Shown here: one piece after another, positions 17,339 to 26,586 of the stretch
Numbering within the stretch: the stretch's first letter is position 1
How the letters are laid out: each line of letters begins with the position of its first letter
Source of the DNA: Alistipes sp.
GTDB lineage: Bacteria > Bacteroidota > Bacteroidia > Bacteroidales > Rikenellaceae
Direction of reading: 5' to 3'
Assembly: GCA_017465055.1 (NCBI GenBank)
Contig: JAFTWZ010000014.1
Coordinates: 1 to 64,000, forward strand
Length of the DNA stretch: 64,000 nucleotides
Notes under the pieces: model-generated
Told to the model about the DNA's origin: nothing
Seen by the model: the letters and a program-made list of their open reading frames with translations, nothing else
Databases searched by the model: none
Translations under genes and position numbers: made by a program

Positions 17339-19645
17339 TTAGAGCTGGAAGCTCTTGATCTGCTTAACAACCATAAGATCGCTCTCGACAATTGCCAGAG
17401 GCTCTATCTCGTGGTGCTTAACATATCCTGCGCGTGGTGCACCTACCTCCTCGCTCCAGATGCACTCGATAGTAGGTGTAGCCTCCTCGGCGATAACCAA
17501 CGATTTGGCTGCGGCCTTAGGTGTTGCATTGTTTACAGCATCGACATACTCCTTAAGCTCATTGATATCGCTATATTCAACAGGCTTAATAGCCAAAGCT
17601 CCAACGCCGCCCTCAGCACCGTTAGCATCCTTTGCATAGGCTACCACGGTCTGCTCGACATCCCAGTCAGCTACGAAGAAGTGGTATGGAACGGTGAGGT
17701 TAACCTCCTGCCAGTAGTCACGCATATTAGTGATGATATACTGGTTAGTGAGCGACACAACATCTACATATGGGTCAGTTGTGAGAGCTGCGTAGGCTGC
17801 CGTTGCACCCTCTAAGTCTGTAAGCTCAATAGCTACGATAGGACGACCTAATGTTAGGTCGGCATCGCCAAAGATAGTACCATTCTCATCGTTACCGTTG
17901 TATACGCCAAGAAGCTCAACACCAGGGGTTACATTACCCGCAGCTGTTGTTTCTGCGATAACGCCGCTATATACACAGCGTGCAAACTTACCGGTATTTG
18001 CGTCGATAGTCAAAACGTAGGCGATGTACTCGCGCTCAGGTGTGAGGTTTTCTACATTAAAGTGTCCGTTACCATTGCGATATAGATGGCTACATCTCTC
18101 CTCCAACGCCTCCTGGATTGTGAGCGATGGACTCTGACCCTCCATACACATCTGTATTACCTGGGCAAGCGTAGCGCTTGATGCATCAATCGCCTCCTGA
18201 GGATCGAAGCCCGCGGCATAGGCAATACCTGGCTGGTAGTAGATTGTGGGGTCCTCAGCCACGATATCAAACGTGAAACCATAAGGGCCGATGTCCGAAG
18301 CACTGAATGTAAACTCTGCAGTCATAGGATCGCCCTGCTCCGATGTCATAAACGACACGTATACAGGAGCCGAGGTGATAGTACCTGGGTTCGAATCATA
18401 CTCGCCAGTCTCCTCGTTGATGAGCTGACCATAGGTAGGATTAGCCTCGAAACTAAATGCTACAACGTAGTACTCCGTCTCGGCGATGTTTAGCTCTACC
18501 TTGTTGTCGCCAGTAAGGTCTACAATGCCTTTCGAAGGCTCGCGACGCTTAAGCTCGGTGTAGTTCTCCCAGTAGTAGATATACTCCGTAACAGCGCTTG
18601 TAGCGATGTCAATAGGCTTCATACTGCGCTTCTGCGAGTTAATATAGCCAATGTAGTAGTAGTACTCAGCATTAAGGTCAGATGGAGTTATACGAATCTC
18701 GGCAGAGTAGTGCTCAACGTTTGTTACATCGATATCAAATGTAAGGTCGTTATTTGCAGCCTCGCCCGAGCGGTAACGAAGCTCCTTAGGTGCTGTGGTA
18801 ATGAGTGCCTCGCCATCCTCGTAAGTGATACCTGCTACGAATGTTGTGTACTGAGTCTTAGGCTGCAAGTTCGAGGCGTTGAGTGTGCGCATACCTTTGT
18901 GGAACAGCTTTGCGCTAATCTCCTCGGTTGATCGGCCCTCGCCCTCGAGTGTCTCAATCTCGGTGTTGAGAGTGTTCTGGAAGAGCTCCTCGTTTGACCA
19001 GCCATACTCGCCATCTGCGGCGGTGTAGGTGTTATAGTCGTCTACCGACATATTGATAAGGTGCCACATCTGGTTATTGTCCGAAGGTGTCACGCTAATA
19101 GCTGCTGTTGTGAGGTATACGCTTGACTTGAGCTCGAATGTGCAGGTCGACTGCTGAGCCTCAGCGGTCTTGAACTTAACCATCTTAACGGCTGTAGATG
19201 CCGCATATTCGTTGGCGTTATCTACACCAAACACAAGAAGATAGTAGTTTGTAGCCTGAGTAAGTCCGCCGACCTCGTGGTTCTCGAGCTTGCCACGCTT
19301 AACGTGCTCGGCCATATACTCTACAAATGTCTGGTTCTGTCCCTCGGCATATGAGGTAATATCCGCAAATATCTTAGCAATAAGCTCAGCATCTGTTGCG
19401 TACTGCTCTACGCTGTAGGCGTTGTAGACCACAGCGAGGTAGTCAGCCTCGAGGTCTGAAGGTGTCACGTTGATAAATGCCGATGTGCGCGTAACATCCG
19501 CTACAGATATCTCGAATGTCAGCTCTGTAGGTGTTGGTGGCTGTGGTTTAGGAGGATTGTCCGTACTAGGCTTATCCTTCTCGCAAGCAGCAAACGATAG
19601 CGCAAATGCCATCAACGCTGCCATCATCCAGTTAAATTTTCTCAT
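17339..19645 (-). CDS. Surface lipoprotein, full-length paralogue of 4549-6798
   Basis: Function unknown. The 768-residue product begins MRKFNWMMAALMAFALSFAAC (lipobox Cys about 21), then a Pro-rich spacer. Its first repeat (LTFEISVADVTRTSAFINVTPSDLEADYLAVVYN...) aligns closely with the 749-residue protein (ITPADLEAEYLCVLYD). The same four-repeat plan continues (HKGMRTLNASNLQPKTQYTTFVAG; ITPSDLNAEYYYYIGY; a fourth ending YIAYVLTIDANTGKF). The C-terminal domain also matches: GVYNGNDENGTIFGDADLT and YHFFVADWDVEQTVVAYAKD. Opposite orientation and clear sequence drift imply an older duplication, not a recent copy. A promoter lies about 200 nt upstream, giving a long leader. Confidence 0.85.
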   Translation of the reverse strand: MRKFNWMMAALMAFALSFAACEKDKPSTDNPPKPQPPTPTELTFEISVADVTRTSAFINVTPSDLEADYLAVVYNAYSVEQYATDAELIAKIFADITSYAEGQNQTFVEYMAEHVKRGKLENHEVGGLTQATNYYLLVFGVDNANEYAASTAVKMVKFKTAEAQQSTCTFELKSSVYLTTAAISVTPSDNNQMWHLINMSVDDYNTYTAADGEYGWSNEELFQNTLNTEIETLEGEGRSTEEISAKLFHKGMRTLNASNLQPKTQYTTFVAGITYEDGEALITTAPKELRYRSGEAANNDLTFDIDVTNVEHYSAEIRITPSDLNAEYYYYIGYINSQKRSMKPIDIATSAVTEYIYYWENYTELKRREPSKGIVDLTGDNKVELNIAETEYYVVAFSFEANPTYGQLINEETGEYDSNPGTITSAPVYVSFMTSEQGDPMTAEFTFSASDIGPYGFTFDIVAEDPTIYYQPGIAYAAGFDPQEAIDASSATLAQVIQMCMEGQSPSLTIQEALEERCSHLYRNGNGHFNVENLTPEREYIAYVLTIDANTGKFARCVYSGVIAETTAAGNVTPGVELLGVYNGNDENGTIFGDADLTLGRPIVAIELTDLEGATAAYAALTTDPYVDVVSLTNQYIITNMRDYWQEVNLTVPYHFFVADWDVEQTVVAYAKDANGAEGGVGALAIKPVEYSDINELKEYVDAVNNATPKAAAKSLVIAEEATPTIECIWSEEVGAPRAGYVKHHEIEPLAIVESDLMVVKQIKSFQL

Positions 19646-19843
19646 AGATTACAATTGTGTTAGGTTATTGTTATTTAGTAATTTTGCTATATATTGTATT
19701 TAGCTATATTGCTAAATATTAATTATTTAACATTGTGGCGACTGGTCTTTACACCTCTTAATGCAGTGCAATATATTTATACTGCAGTTCTCATTGTGTC
19801 GCTATCACGTTTGACTCCTATGCTGGAGTATCTCTACAAGGAG

Positions 19844-19875
19844 CAAAAATATGCTTTTTTAGATTATTGACCAAA
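19844..19875 (-). promoter_or_regulatory. Minus-strand Bacteroidota promoter for the 768-residue lipoprotein
   Basis: On the minus strand TTTG (19875-19872) and TATTTTTG (19851-19844) are 20 bases apart. The leader to ATG 19645 is about 190 nt. The 439-bp gap 19646-20084 otherwise contains only this leader, AT-rich sequence and the gcvH terminator. Confidence 0.65.
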
Positions 19876-20004
19876 TTTTTAGCGCAATTTTTACGATTTT
19901 GCTACTTATAAATAGGCTCTTATGCGCTTGCTTAATCTCTCAGGATTCTTCACAAGACAGCCCGAAGAGATACTCTCCGTCTTGCACCTCTCGCTATGCC
20001 ACAC

Positions 20005-20040
20005 AAAAAGGGGATGACTAAAAGTAAATTTGTCATCCCC
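20005..20040 (-). terminator. gcvH terminator
   Basis: On the minus strand a perfect 9-bp stem GGGGATGAC / GTCATCCCC is followed by TTTTT (forward A5 at 20005-20009), 45 bases after the gcvH stop. Confidence 0.9.
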
Positions 20041-20084
20041 GTTCTACCAAGAGGTTGTATAAAACGATGTAGTTTTCTGCTATA

Positions 20085-20465
20085 TTAGCCGATAAGAGCC
20101 TCGTAAGCTGCAGCATCCAAAAGGCTGTCAACCTCAGCAGGATTGCTCATCTTAATCTTGACAAGCCAGCCCTCGCCGTATGGATCCTTGTTTACGAGTG
20201 AAGAGTCAGCCTCAACAGCCTCGTTGAACTCGATAACCTCGCCACTTACTGGTGAGAAGGCGTCTGATACGGTCTTAACGGCCTCGATAGAGCCGAATAC
20301 CTCGTTAGCCTCGATAGTCTCACCTACAGTAGGAACGTCAACAAATACGATGTCACCAAGCTGTGACTGAGCATAATCGGTAATGCCGATAACGGCAACA
20401 TCACCCTCTACACGGCACCACTCGTGGTCGTTAGAGTACTTCAAATTAGCAGGTACATTAGCCAT
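20085..20465 (-). CDS. gcvH: Glycine cleavage system H protein
   Basis: H protein carries a lipoyl arm that shuttles the aminomethyl group between the P, T and L proteins of the glycine cleavage system in the cytoplasm. The 126-residue product is full length. [12 protein letters not shown] opens the lipoyl domain, and the lipoylated Lys is K64 in [26 protein letters not shown] and [13 protein letters not shown] complete it. No gcvP, gcvT or lplA/lipB is adjacent, so the gene stands alone with its own promoter (minus-strand TATATTTG at 20560-20553) and terminator. H proteins can also serve lipoyl relay for other complexes. Confidence 0.97.
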   Translation of the reverse strand: MANVPANLKYSNDHEWCRVEGDVAVIGITDYAQSQLGDIVFVDVPTVGETIEANEVFGSIEAVKTVSDAFSPVSGEVIEFNEAVEADSSLVNKDPYGEGWLVKIKMSNPAEVDSLLDAAAYEALIG

Positions 20466-20552
20466 AGTTAAAGTTGTATTAAGTTGTTATAATAGTCTTT
20501 TGCAATACGTAGCACAACCGTAGTTGCGCCATTATCACACCTTCGCTGGCCA

Positions 20553-20560
20553 CAAATATA
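20553..20560 (-). promoter_or_regulatory. Promoter -7 box of gcvH
   Basis: Minus-strand TATATTTG, about 88 nt before the gcvH ATG; the TTTTCG about 20 bases upstream is only a poor -33 element. Confidence 0.55.
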
Positions 20561-20616
20561 TATTTTTTTTGTGGTTTACGAAAATTTTTTACCCTTTTTT
20601 TGCTCAGAGGACCAAA

Positions 20617-21351
20617 TTATCTGCCCTCTTTATGTGGCAAGACAAACTCCACCTCCTTGAAGGCATACTCACGTATCGTGCCATCGCAGTGCTCAAGGCG
20701 TAGCTCTCCCGAGGGCCGCACTCCACGTATCGTGGCCTCGAACCTCTCGCCCGAGGGATAGGCGTAGGTGGCAAGTGTGTCGAGGTGATACATCGCCTGG
20801 CGGTAGCGACTCTCTATTAGCCTCTTATCTCCACGCTCAAGCGCCGAGTATAGCTCTCCAAGTCTCTCGCTAAATAGCTCTAATACCGCCCTGCGGTCAA
20901 ACGTACGCTCGCGCTCTATGGCCATAGATGTGGGGTTCGGCAGGTCGTCGGGGAAGTCGCGCTGATTTACATTTATGCCTATACCCACGATTGTACGTGC
21001 AAGCGTATCGCCCGAGAGCGAGTGCTCGATAAGCACGCCCGTAATCTTCCTATCTTCGGCATATATGTCGTTAGTCCACTTTATGCGACACTCGATGCCG
21101 TATGCGGCGAAGGTATCGACAAGCGCAAGGGCAACGACCTCAGAGAGTAGAAATTGCTCGACGATGGGGAGGAATGTGGGCTTGAGTACCACCGAGAAGG
21201 TTAGGTTTTCGCCTTCGGTGCTGTGCCACGAGTGTCCTCGCTGTCCTCGCCCTGCGCTCTGGCGCTCGGCCCAGATGATGTCCAGATGGTCGTACTCCGA
21301 GCCGCGTGCCTCGTCGTTTGTCGAGGTGGTATCTGCAATATGGTATATCAT
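20617..21351 (-). CDS. birA: Biotin--[acetyl-CoA-carboxylase] ligase
   Basis: Activates biotin to biotinyl-AMP and attaches it to the Lys of biotin carboxyl carrier proteins. The 244-residue product has the biotin/lipoate ligase catalytic fold with GRGQRGHSWHS (about 34-44, the GRGRRG-type adenylate loop) near the N-terminus. KWTNDIYAEDRKITGVLIE and GIGINVNQ follow, then a C-terminal SH3-like domain (about 190-240). There is no N-terminal helix-turn-helix, so this is a monofunctional ligase and not a repressor. It is transcribed divergently from the glutaminyl cyclase gene. Confidence 0.95.
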   Translation of the reverse strand: MIYHIADTTSTNDEARGSEYDHLDIIWAERQSAGRGQRGHSWHSTEGENLTFSVVLKPTFLPIVEQFLLSEVVALALVDTFAAYGIECRIKWTNDIYAEDRKITGVLIEHSLSGDTLARTIVGIGINVNQRDFPDDLPNPTSMAIERERTFDRRAVLELFSERLGELYSALERGDKRLIESRYRQAMYHLDTLATYAYPSGERFEATIRGVRPSGELRLEHCDGTIREYAFKEVEFVLPHKEGR

Positions 21352-21393
21352 AACCTATCAGTTATAGTCTTAGTCGGGTGCAATATTTTAGGC

Positions 21394-21431
21394 CAAAGAT
21401 AATAAAAATCCTCGAAAAAGGGTTATCTTTG
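21394..21431. promoter_or_regulatory. Divergent promoter pair for birA and the glutaminyl cyclase
   Basis: TATCTTTG is present on the minus strand (21401-21394, for birA) and on the plus strand (21424-21431, for the cyclase). The two -7 boxes lie 22 bases apart, so the two polymerases would compete for the same DNA. No clear -33 TTTG is visible for either. Confidence 0.6.
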
Positions 21432-21471
21432 CAAATCAAATTAAAGTAATTTAACAAGATAGGTTATAACG

Positions 21472-22305
21472 ATGAGTATTAGAAGTTTGAAACAGATATC
21501 TGCTGCCGCGGTGTTGATGGTAGCTCTGCTGGCCTCGTGTGGAGGTCAGAGTGTTAAGCGCGATGACGATAAGCAGCCTAAGGGTGCTGAGCAGGGTAGT
21601 AGCCAGGTGGTTATGGCCAAGCTCTACGATTATCGCGTGGTGGCGAGCTATCCTCATTCGGACGAAAGCTACACCCAGGGCCTCGAGTATGTCGATGGCG
21701 TGATGTGGGAGGGTACGGGTCGCGAGGGACGCTCACATCTGCAGCGCATAGATCTCTCTTCGGGTAAGGTGACGCGATTGGCATCACTGCCCGACGACGA
21801 GTTTGGCGAGGGTATAACCCACTATAAGGGCAACATATATCAGCTTACGTGGGAGTCGCACAAGGCATATCTCTACGATGGCGAGGGTAAGCTGCTTAAG
21901 ACCATACCTTATCGCGGAGAGGGGTGGGGTATAACCACCGATGGCGAGCGACTCTTTCTCTCGGATGGCACCTCGACAATCCGCCGCATCGATCCCGAAA
22001 CCTTCGTTACCGAGGAGTCGATATGCGTAACGCTCGATGGTAAGCCATTAGACCTTATCAACGAGTTAGAGTGGGTCGATGGTAGTATCTGGGCCAATAT
22101 ATACCTTACGGATGCCATTGTAGAGATTGACCCTGAGACGGGCGTGGTGTTGGGCTACGTGGATATGCCACGCCTAAGAGATTTGCTCGAGGATAACCCC
22201 CAGGCCGAGGCCTTCAATGGCGTCGCCTATAACCCCGATAACGGACATTTCTACGTTACGGGTAAGGATTGGAACAGACTCTTCGAGATAGAGATAATAA
22301 AGTAA
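21472..22305 (+). CDS. Glutaminyl-peptide cyclotransferase, lipoprotein form
   Basis: Family enzymes convert N-terminal Gln of peptides to pyroglutamate. Many periplasmic proteins of Bacteroidota begin with Gln after signal cleavage, which gives the activity an obvious set of substrates (family knowledge). The 277-residue product has a lipobox (MVALLASCGG, Cys about 23). It then shows the beta-propeller of the bacterial/plant-type QC family: SYTQGLEYVDGVMWEGTG, FGEGITHYKGNIYQLTW, GWGITTDGERLFLSDGTS, LINELEWVDGSIWANIY and AFNGVAYN. It is a single gene followed by the palindromic element. Confidence 0.93.
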   Translation: MSIRSLKQISAAAVLMVALLASCGGQSVKRDDDKQPKGAEQGSSQVVMAKLYDYRVVASYPHSDESYTQGLEYVDGVMWEGTGREGRSHLQRIDLSSGKVTRLASLPDDEFGEGITHYKGNIYQLTWESHKAYLYDGEGKLLKTIPYRGEGWGITTDGERLFLSDGTSTIRRIDPETFVTEESICVTLDGKPLDLINELEWVDGSIWANIYLTDAIVEIDPETGVVLGYVDMPRLRDLLEDNPQAEAFNGVAYNPDNGHFYVTGKDWNRLFEIEIIK

Positions 22306-22378
22306 GAATCTGTTTTGATGTCTATTAAACAGGTTTATTCGTTATTATAAGACTCGAAATAATATTAAAACCGATTCT
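22306..22378. repeat. 75-bp palindromic intergenic element, copy 2
   Basis: Starts at the base after the stop. Arms AGAATCTGTTTTGATGTCTATT (described as 22305-22326) and AATAATATTAAAACCGATTCT (22358-22378) pair with a few mismatches. The centre has GGTTTATTCGTTATTATAAG and CTCGAAAT. It aligns along its length with 13176-13250, including TGTTTTGA, TTATTCGTT/TTGTTCGTT and TCGAAATAA. Confidence 0.68.
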
Positions 22379-22391
22379 AAACGATTGTATT

Positions 22392-23288
22392 ATGAGTAGT
22401 GTATCGGAGCGTATTAAGGAGCTTTTGCAGCGACATATCATAGTTAAGGATGCAGCCATAGGCACCTCGCTTATCGGTTCGCGTCGCGATATCCTCCCCG
22501 AACTTATATCTATCAGCGAGCCAGAGCGCGTGGAGGCTATGTACGAGGCCTCGATAAAGGCTGGAGCAACGATAATCACCACCAACACCTTCTTGGCCGA
22601 CCCTCTGTCGCTGGCCTCGTGTGGCGTGCCTAATAGTACCGACGAGGTTGTGACGGCAGCCCTTGCTGCGGCACGTAAGGCGCTTAAGAAGAGTGGTAAG
22701 GAGGTCTTCATTGCTGGCTCGATAGGGCCCTCGACGCGTAACATATCGCTGGCTATCGATCTGACGGAGGAGCAGCTGCGCGACTCATACCGCACGCTTA
22801 TCGCGGCTCTGCATCGCGAGGGCGTAGATATCTTCCTCGTCGAGAGCATTACCGATGTGCGTAATGCCGAGATTGCCGCCGAGCTGTGCCGCGAGATAGC
22901 TCCCGAGAAGCCTATCATCTTCTCGGCCACGCTGTCGAAGATTACAGGACTCCTTGCCTCGGGACGTCCAGTGGAGAAGTTTGTCGAGGACGTGGCGAAG
23001 TATGAGCCATTGGCCATAGGCTTTAACTGCTCACAAGGCGTTAAGAGCGTGGTAGATAACATCGAGTTGCTTACTCGCTTTACCGAGATATGTACCTATG
23101 CCGCCCCTTCGGCTGGCATCCCCGATGCTAAGGGGCGCTACCCCGAGAGCGTGAAAAAGCACACCGAGACGTTACGTACGGCTGCCGAGCGTGGCCTGCT
23201 GAGCATCGTCGGTGGCTGCTGCGGCACGACGGCGGAGTATACTCGTAGCGTAGCACAGATGGCTCGCCACTATAAACCACGTAAATAG
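22392..23288 (+). CDS. Homocysteine S-methyltransferase-family protein (stand-alone Hcy domain)
   Basis: The Hcy domain binds homocysteine through zinc and accepts a methyl group; it occurs alone (MmuM/BhmT type) or as the N-terminal module of MetH. The 298-residue product has the TIM-barrel motifs VKDAAIGTSL and ATIITTNTFLADP. The zinc-ligand cysteines are IGFNCS (about 214) and GGCCGTT (about 275-276). The B12, folate and activation domains of MetH are absent and do not follow, so the methyl donor is unknown (S-methylmethionine, or a partner corrinoid protein, are options). It starts 17 bases upstream of, and is probably co-transcribed with, the M20 amidohydrolase. Confidence 0.88.
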   Translation: MSSVSERIKELLQRHIIVKDAAIGTSLIGSRRDILPELISISEPERVEAMYEASIKAGATIITTNTFLADPLSLASCGVPNSTDEVVTAALAAARKALKKSGKEVFIAGSIGPSTRNISLAIDLTEEQLRDSYRTLIAALHREGVDIFLVESITDVRNAEIAAELCREIAPEKPIIFSATLSKITGLLASGRPVEKFVEDVAKYEPLAIGFNCSQGVKSVVDNIELLTRFTEICTYAAPSAGIPDAKGRYPESVKKHTETLRTAAERGLLSIVGGCCGTTAEYTRSVAQMARHYKPRK

Positions 23289-23305
23289 ACGTAAATAGAT
23301 AAGAT

Positions 23306-24412
23306 ATGGATAGTAGGGAGTTTCGTCGTCATCTGCATCGCCACCCCGAGCTCTCGTTCGAGGAGCATCAGACGCAGCGGTTTATCCTCGCAAGCCTCGA
23401 GGCCGAGGGCATCGAGGCGCGTAAGATAGCTGGTACGGGAGTGCTGGCAAAGATCGAGGGTCGGCGCGGAGGTCATCGGCGCGCCGTAGTGCTTCGTGCC
23501 GATATCGATGCATTGCCTATTAGGGAGCTTAACGAGGTAGAGTACCGCTCCGAGAACGAGGGCGTTATGCACGCCTGTGGTCACGATATGCACGCCGCGA
23601 TGCTCTTTGGCGTGCTCCGTGAGCTAAACCGCGAGCGCGACTTCGAAGGTACGCTATTCGGTATCTTCCAGCCAGGCGAGGAGCTTAACCCTGGAGGAGC
23701 ATCACTCGTGCTCGAGGAGAACCCTTTTGATGGTTACTCTGTTGCGGCGGTCATTGGCCAGCACGTAGATGCTCGCCTCGAGGTGGGTCAGGTGGGCATA
23801 TGCCCAGGTGTCTTTATGGCGTCGAACGATGAGCTACGCATATATGTCTCGGGTCGTGGTGGCCACGCGGCACGCCGCACCGAGGTAGACGATACGGTGA
23901 CTGCTATGGCCGATATGGTTGTGCGCACCACGCGCCTTAACTCGCCCGATGGCGTAGTCTCGATAGGTAAGGTCGTGGCCGATGGTGCTACGAACGTAAT
24001 CCCCGACAACGTATATGCCGAGGGCACTATGCGCACGTTCGATGCTGGGGAGCGTGAGCGTATCCACTCGCTACTTAGGAGTAATGCTCGCGAGGTGGCC
24101 GAGAGCTATGGCGTTGAGGTGCGCGTAGATATCTCGCGAGGATATCCCACGGTTATAAACGACGTGATGCTATCGTACGAGGCTATGATTGTGGCTGCCG
24201 ATGAGGGCATCGAAGTTAGCGAGATGTCGCGCCAGACTACGGCCGAGGATTTCGGATACTATACCGAGCGTTATCCGTCGCTCTTCTATCGTTTGGGCGT
24301 AGGTCGTGATGCTGGTGGCTCGCACACAGCCCTGTTTCTGCCCGACGAGACGGCCATAACGGTAGGCGAGCGTATGATGCGACGTATGGCGCTACACATC
24401 TTAAATAAGTAA
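23306..24412 (+). CDS. M20-family amidohydrolase (N-acyl-amino-acid/hippurate hydrolase-like)
   Basis: Family members are di-metal enzymes that deacylate N-acyl amino acids. The 368-residue product shows the M20D layout: RHLHRHPELSFEE at the N-terminus, VLRADIDALPI, the metal-binding MHACGHDMHAAML (about 89-101), FQPGEE, and the dimerisation domain. A C-terminal EDFGYYTERYPSLFYRLG and GGSHTALFLPDE complete the site. The exact substrate cannot be read from sequence. It sits tightly between the Hcy gene and rnr (14-base gap), part of a likely five-gene run to mqnC. Confidence 0.9.
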   Translation: MDSREFRRHLHRHPELSFEEHQTQRFILASLEAEGIEARKIAGTGVLAKIEGRRGGHRRAVVLRADIDALPIRELNEVEYRSENEGVMHACGHDMHAAMLFGVLRELNRERDFEGTLFGIFQPGEELNPGGASLVLEENPFDGYSVAAVIGQHVDARLEVGQVGICPGVFMASNDELRIYVSGRGGHAARRTEVDDTVTAMADMVVRTTRLNSPDGVVSIGKVVADGATNVIPDNVYAEGTMRTFDAGERERIHSLLRSNAREVAESYGVEVRVDISRGYPTVINDVMLSYEAMIVAADEGIEVSEMSRQTTAEDFGYYTERYPSLFYRLGVGRDAGGSHTALFLPDETAITVGERMMRRMALHILNK

Positions 24413-24426
24413 ACATCTGAAGTATA

Positions 24427-26586
24427 ATGGGTAAGAAAAAGAATAAGAGGGGAAATAACCGCGATGAGCGAGCATCGTTTATCGTCGATATGTTTAGAGA
24501 GTTCCCCGATAATAAGTTTTCGCTTAAGCATCTGGCTGCCGCATCTGGAGGCGCAGATCGAGATGGTCGCACTATGACCTTTGCCATCGTGCGCCAGCTT
24601 ATCGAGGATGGCTATGTCGAGGAGGTGTCGCGAAGCAAGTATCGCCTTGCGCGCCGAGCGCTGCCAAGCTACGACGGTGTTGTGGCAACGCTGACGCCTG
24701 GGGCGTTGTACGTTCAGGTCGATGCGCTCGAGAGCGACGTGTACGTGTCGCGCAGAAATGGCTGTGGTGCGCTCGATGGCGATAGGGTAAAGGTGGTTGT
24801 GGCACGTCGCTCGCGCGATGGAGAGCTCGAGGGCACTATCGTAGAGGTTACGGAGCGCTGCACCAAGCCCTATGTTGGCACTGCCGAGGTTACTACCAAC
24901 TCGATATTTGTGACGCCCGATAGCCGCCGCTTGGCTACCGATATATACTTGCCACGTAAGCTATATCCCGAGGTGGAGAGTGGCGATAAGCTCCTTGTTA
25001 GGGTTGTGGATTGGCCCGAGGGTGAGCGCCTGCCCGAGGGTGAGCTTGTCGAGAGGCTCGGCAAGGCTGGCGATAACGATACCGAGATGCACGCTATACT
25101 TGCTGAGTTTAACCTTCCGTATCGCTTCGAGGAGGATGTGGTGCGTGCCGCTGAGCGTATCGATGGTAAGATTACTGCCGAGGAGATTGCCAAGCGCCGC
25201 GATATGCGCGATAGGGTTACGCTGACCATCGACCCGGCAGATGCTAAGGATTTCGACGACGCACTATCGCTCTGTAAACTTAGGGATGGAGTCTGGGAGG
25301 TCGGCGTGCATATCGCCGATGTTACGCACTACGTGACGCCAGGCTCGGTTGTCGATAGCGAGGCTGTGGAGCGCGCAACGTCCGTATACCTTGTCGATCG
25401 CACGGTGCCAATGCTCCCCGAGCGCCTCTGCAACGAGCTCTGCTCCTTGCGCCCTAATGAGGATAAGCTCTGCTTCTCGGCGGTCTTCACCCTTAACGAC
25501 GATGCCGAGATTTTGGACGAGTGGTTTGGCCGCACGGTGATTCACTCGGACCGCCGCTTTGCCTACGAGGAGGCGCAGAGCGTTATCGATAGTGGCGCTG
25601 GCGAGTTCTCCGAAGTGATACTTCCGCTCCACACTCTGGCCCAGCGTCTGCGTGCCGACCGTTTTAAGCGCGGCGCTATAGCCTTTGCTCGCGACGAGGT
25701 GCGCTTCAAGCTCGATGACGAGGGTCGCCCTATCGGCGTATATACAAAGGTGCAGCGCGAGGCCAACCAGCTTATTGAGGAGTTTATGCTCCTTGCCAAC
25801 CGCCGTGTTGCCGAGTTTTGCGCACATAGAATCTCCAACGGCCGCCGCGTGCCACGCCCTATGGTCTTTCGTGTCCACGACGAGCCCTCGGAGGAGAAAC
25901 TCACGCGATTTAAGGAGTTTGCCCTGCGCTTTGGCCACTACTTTAAGGCCTCGAAGGGTCGTGCCGTAGCTAAGGAGATGAATAAGCTGCTCGGCACAAT
26001 ACAGGGTAGTGCCGAGTCAAATGCTATCACGACACTTGCGGTGCGCAGTATGGCTAAGGCGGTCTACACCACCGATAACATCGGTCACTATGGCCTTGCC
26101 TTTCCATACTACACGCACTTTACCTCGCCCATACGTCGTTACCCCGATATGATGGTGCATCGCCTCTTGGCCTCGTACCTTGCTGGCGAGAAGCGTGGCG
26201 ATAAGAAGCTCATCGAGCAGCTCTGCGTGCACTCTACCGAGCGCGAGATATTGGCCTCGGAGGCCGAGCGCGCAAGCATCAAGTATAAGATGGCCGAGTT
26301 TATGAAGGAGCGCATCGGCGAGGAGTTCGATGGCACGGTGTCGGGCATGACCGACTGGGGCGTATATGTCGAGCTTAACGATACGCACGTCGAGGGTATG
26401 GCCTTCCTGCGCGATATCGACGAGGATGACTACTACCGCTTCGACGAGGCGCGCTACGAGGTTGTTGGTCGCTCGTCGGGCATACGCTTGACGCTTGGCA
26501 CCCCCGTGCGTGTGCGCGTCAAGGGCGTAGATATGAACCGCCGTACGCTCGACTTTCAGATATTGATTGACTCGATAAAACGATAA
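24427..26586 (+). CDS. rnr: Ribonuclease R
   Basis: A 3'-5' exoribonuclease that degrades structured RNA and takes part in rRNA quality control. The 719-residue product has an N-terminal winged-helix/OB region, the RNB catalytic domain with DPADAKDFDDALS (about 268-280, the Asp cluster that binds Mg) and HYGLAFPYYTHFTSPIRRYPD. A C-terminal S1 domain lies at about 635-715 (GTVSGMTDWGVYVEL). The family is confirmed by these in order. The basic C-terminal extension of E. coli RNase R is short here. It overlaps mqnC by one base. Confidence 0.96.
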   Translation: MGKKKNKRGNNRDERASFIVDMFREFPDNKFSLKHLAAASGGADRDGRTMTFAIVRQLIEDGYVEEVSRSKYRLARRALPSYDGVVATLTPGALYVQVDALESDVYVSRRNGCGALDGDRVKVVVARRSRDGELEGTIVEVTERCTKPYVGTAEVTTNSIFVTPDSRRLATDIYLPRKLYPEVESGDKLLVRVVDWPEGERLPEGELVERLGKAGDNDTEMHAILAEFNLPYRFEEDVVRAAERIDGKITAEEIAKRRDMRDRVTLTIDPADAKDFDDALSLCKLRDGVWEVGVHIADVTHYVTPGSVVDSEAVERATSVYLVDRTVPMLPERLCNELCSLRPNEDKLCFSAVFTLNDDAEILDEWFGRTVIHSDRRFAYEEAQSVIDSGAGEFSEVILPLHTLAQRLRADRFKRGAIAFARDEVRFKLDDEGRPIGVYTKVQREANQLIEEFMLLANRRVAEFCAHRISNGRRVPRPMVFRVHDEPSEEKLTRFKEFALRFGHYFKASKGRAVAKEMNKLLGTIQGSAESNAITTLAVRSMAKAVYTTDNIGHYGLAFPYYTHFTSPIRRYPDMMVHRLLASYLAGEKRGDKKLIEQLCVHSTEREILASEAERASIKYKMAEFMKERIGEEFDGTVSGMTDWGVYVELNDTHVEGMAFLRDIDEDDYYRFDEARYEVVGRSSGIRLTLGTPVRVRVKGVDMNRRTLDFQILIDSIKR

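Noticed and set aside
19646..20084. Hidden small gene or RNA
   Set aside because: Both strands are AT-rich with frequent stops; only the leader, promoter and gcvH terminator can be supported.
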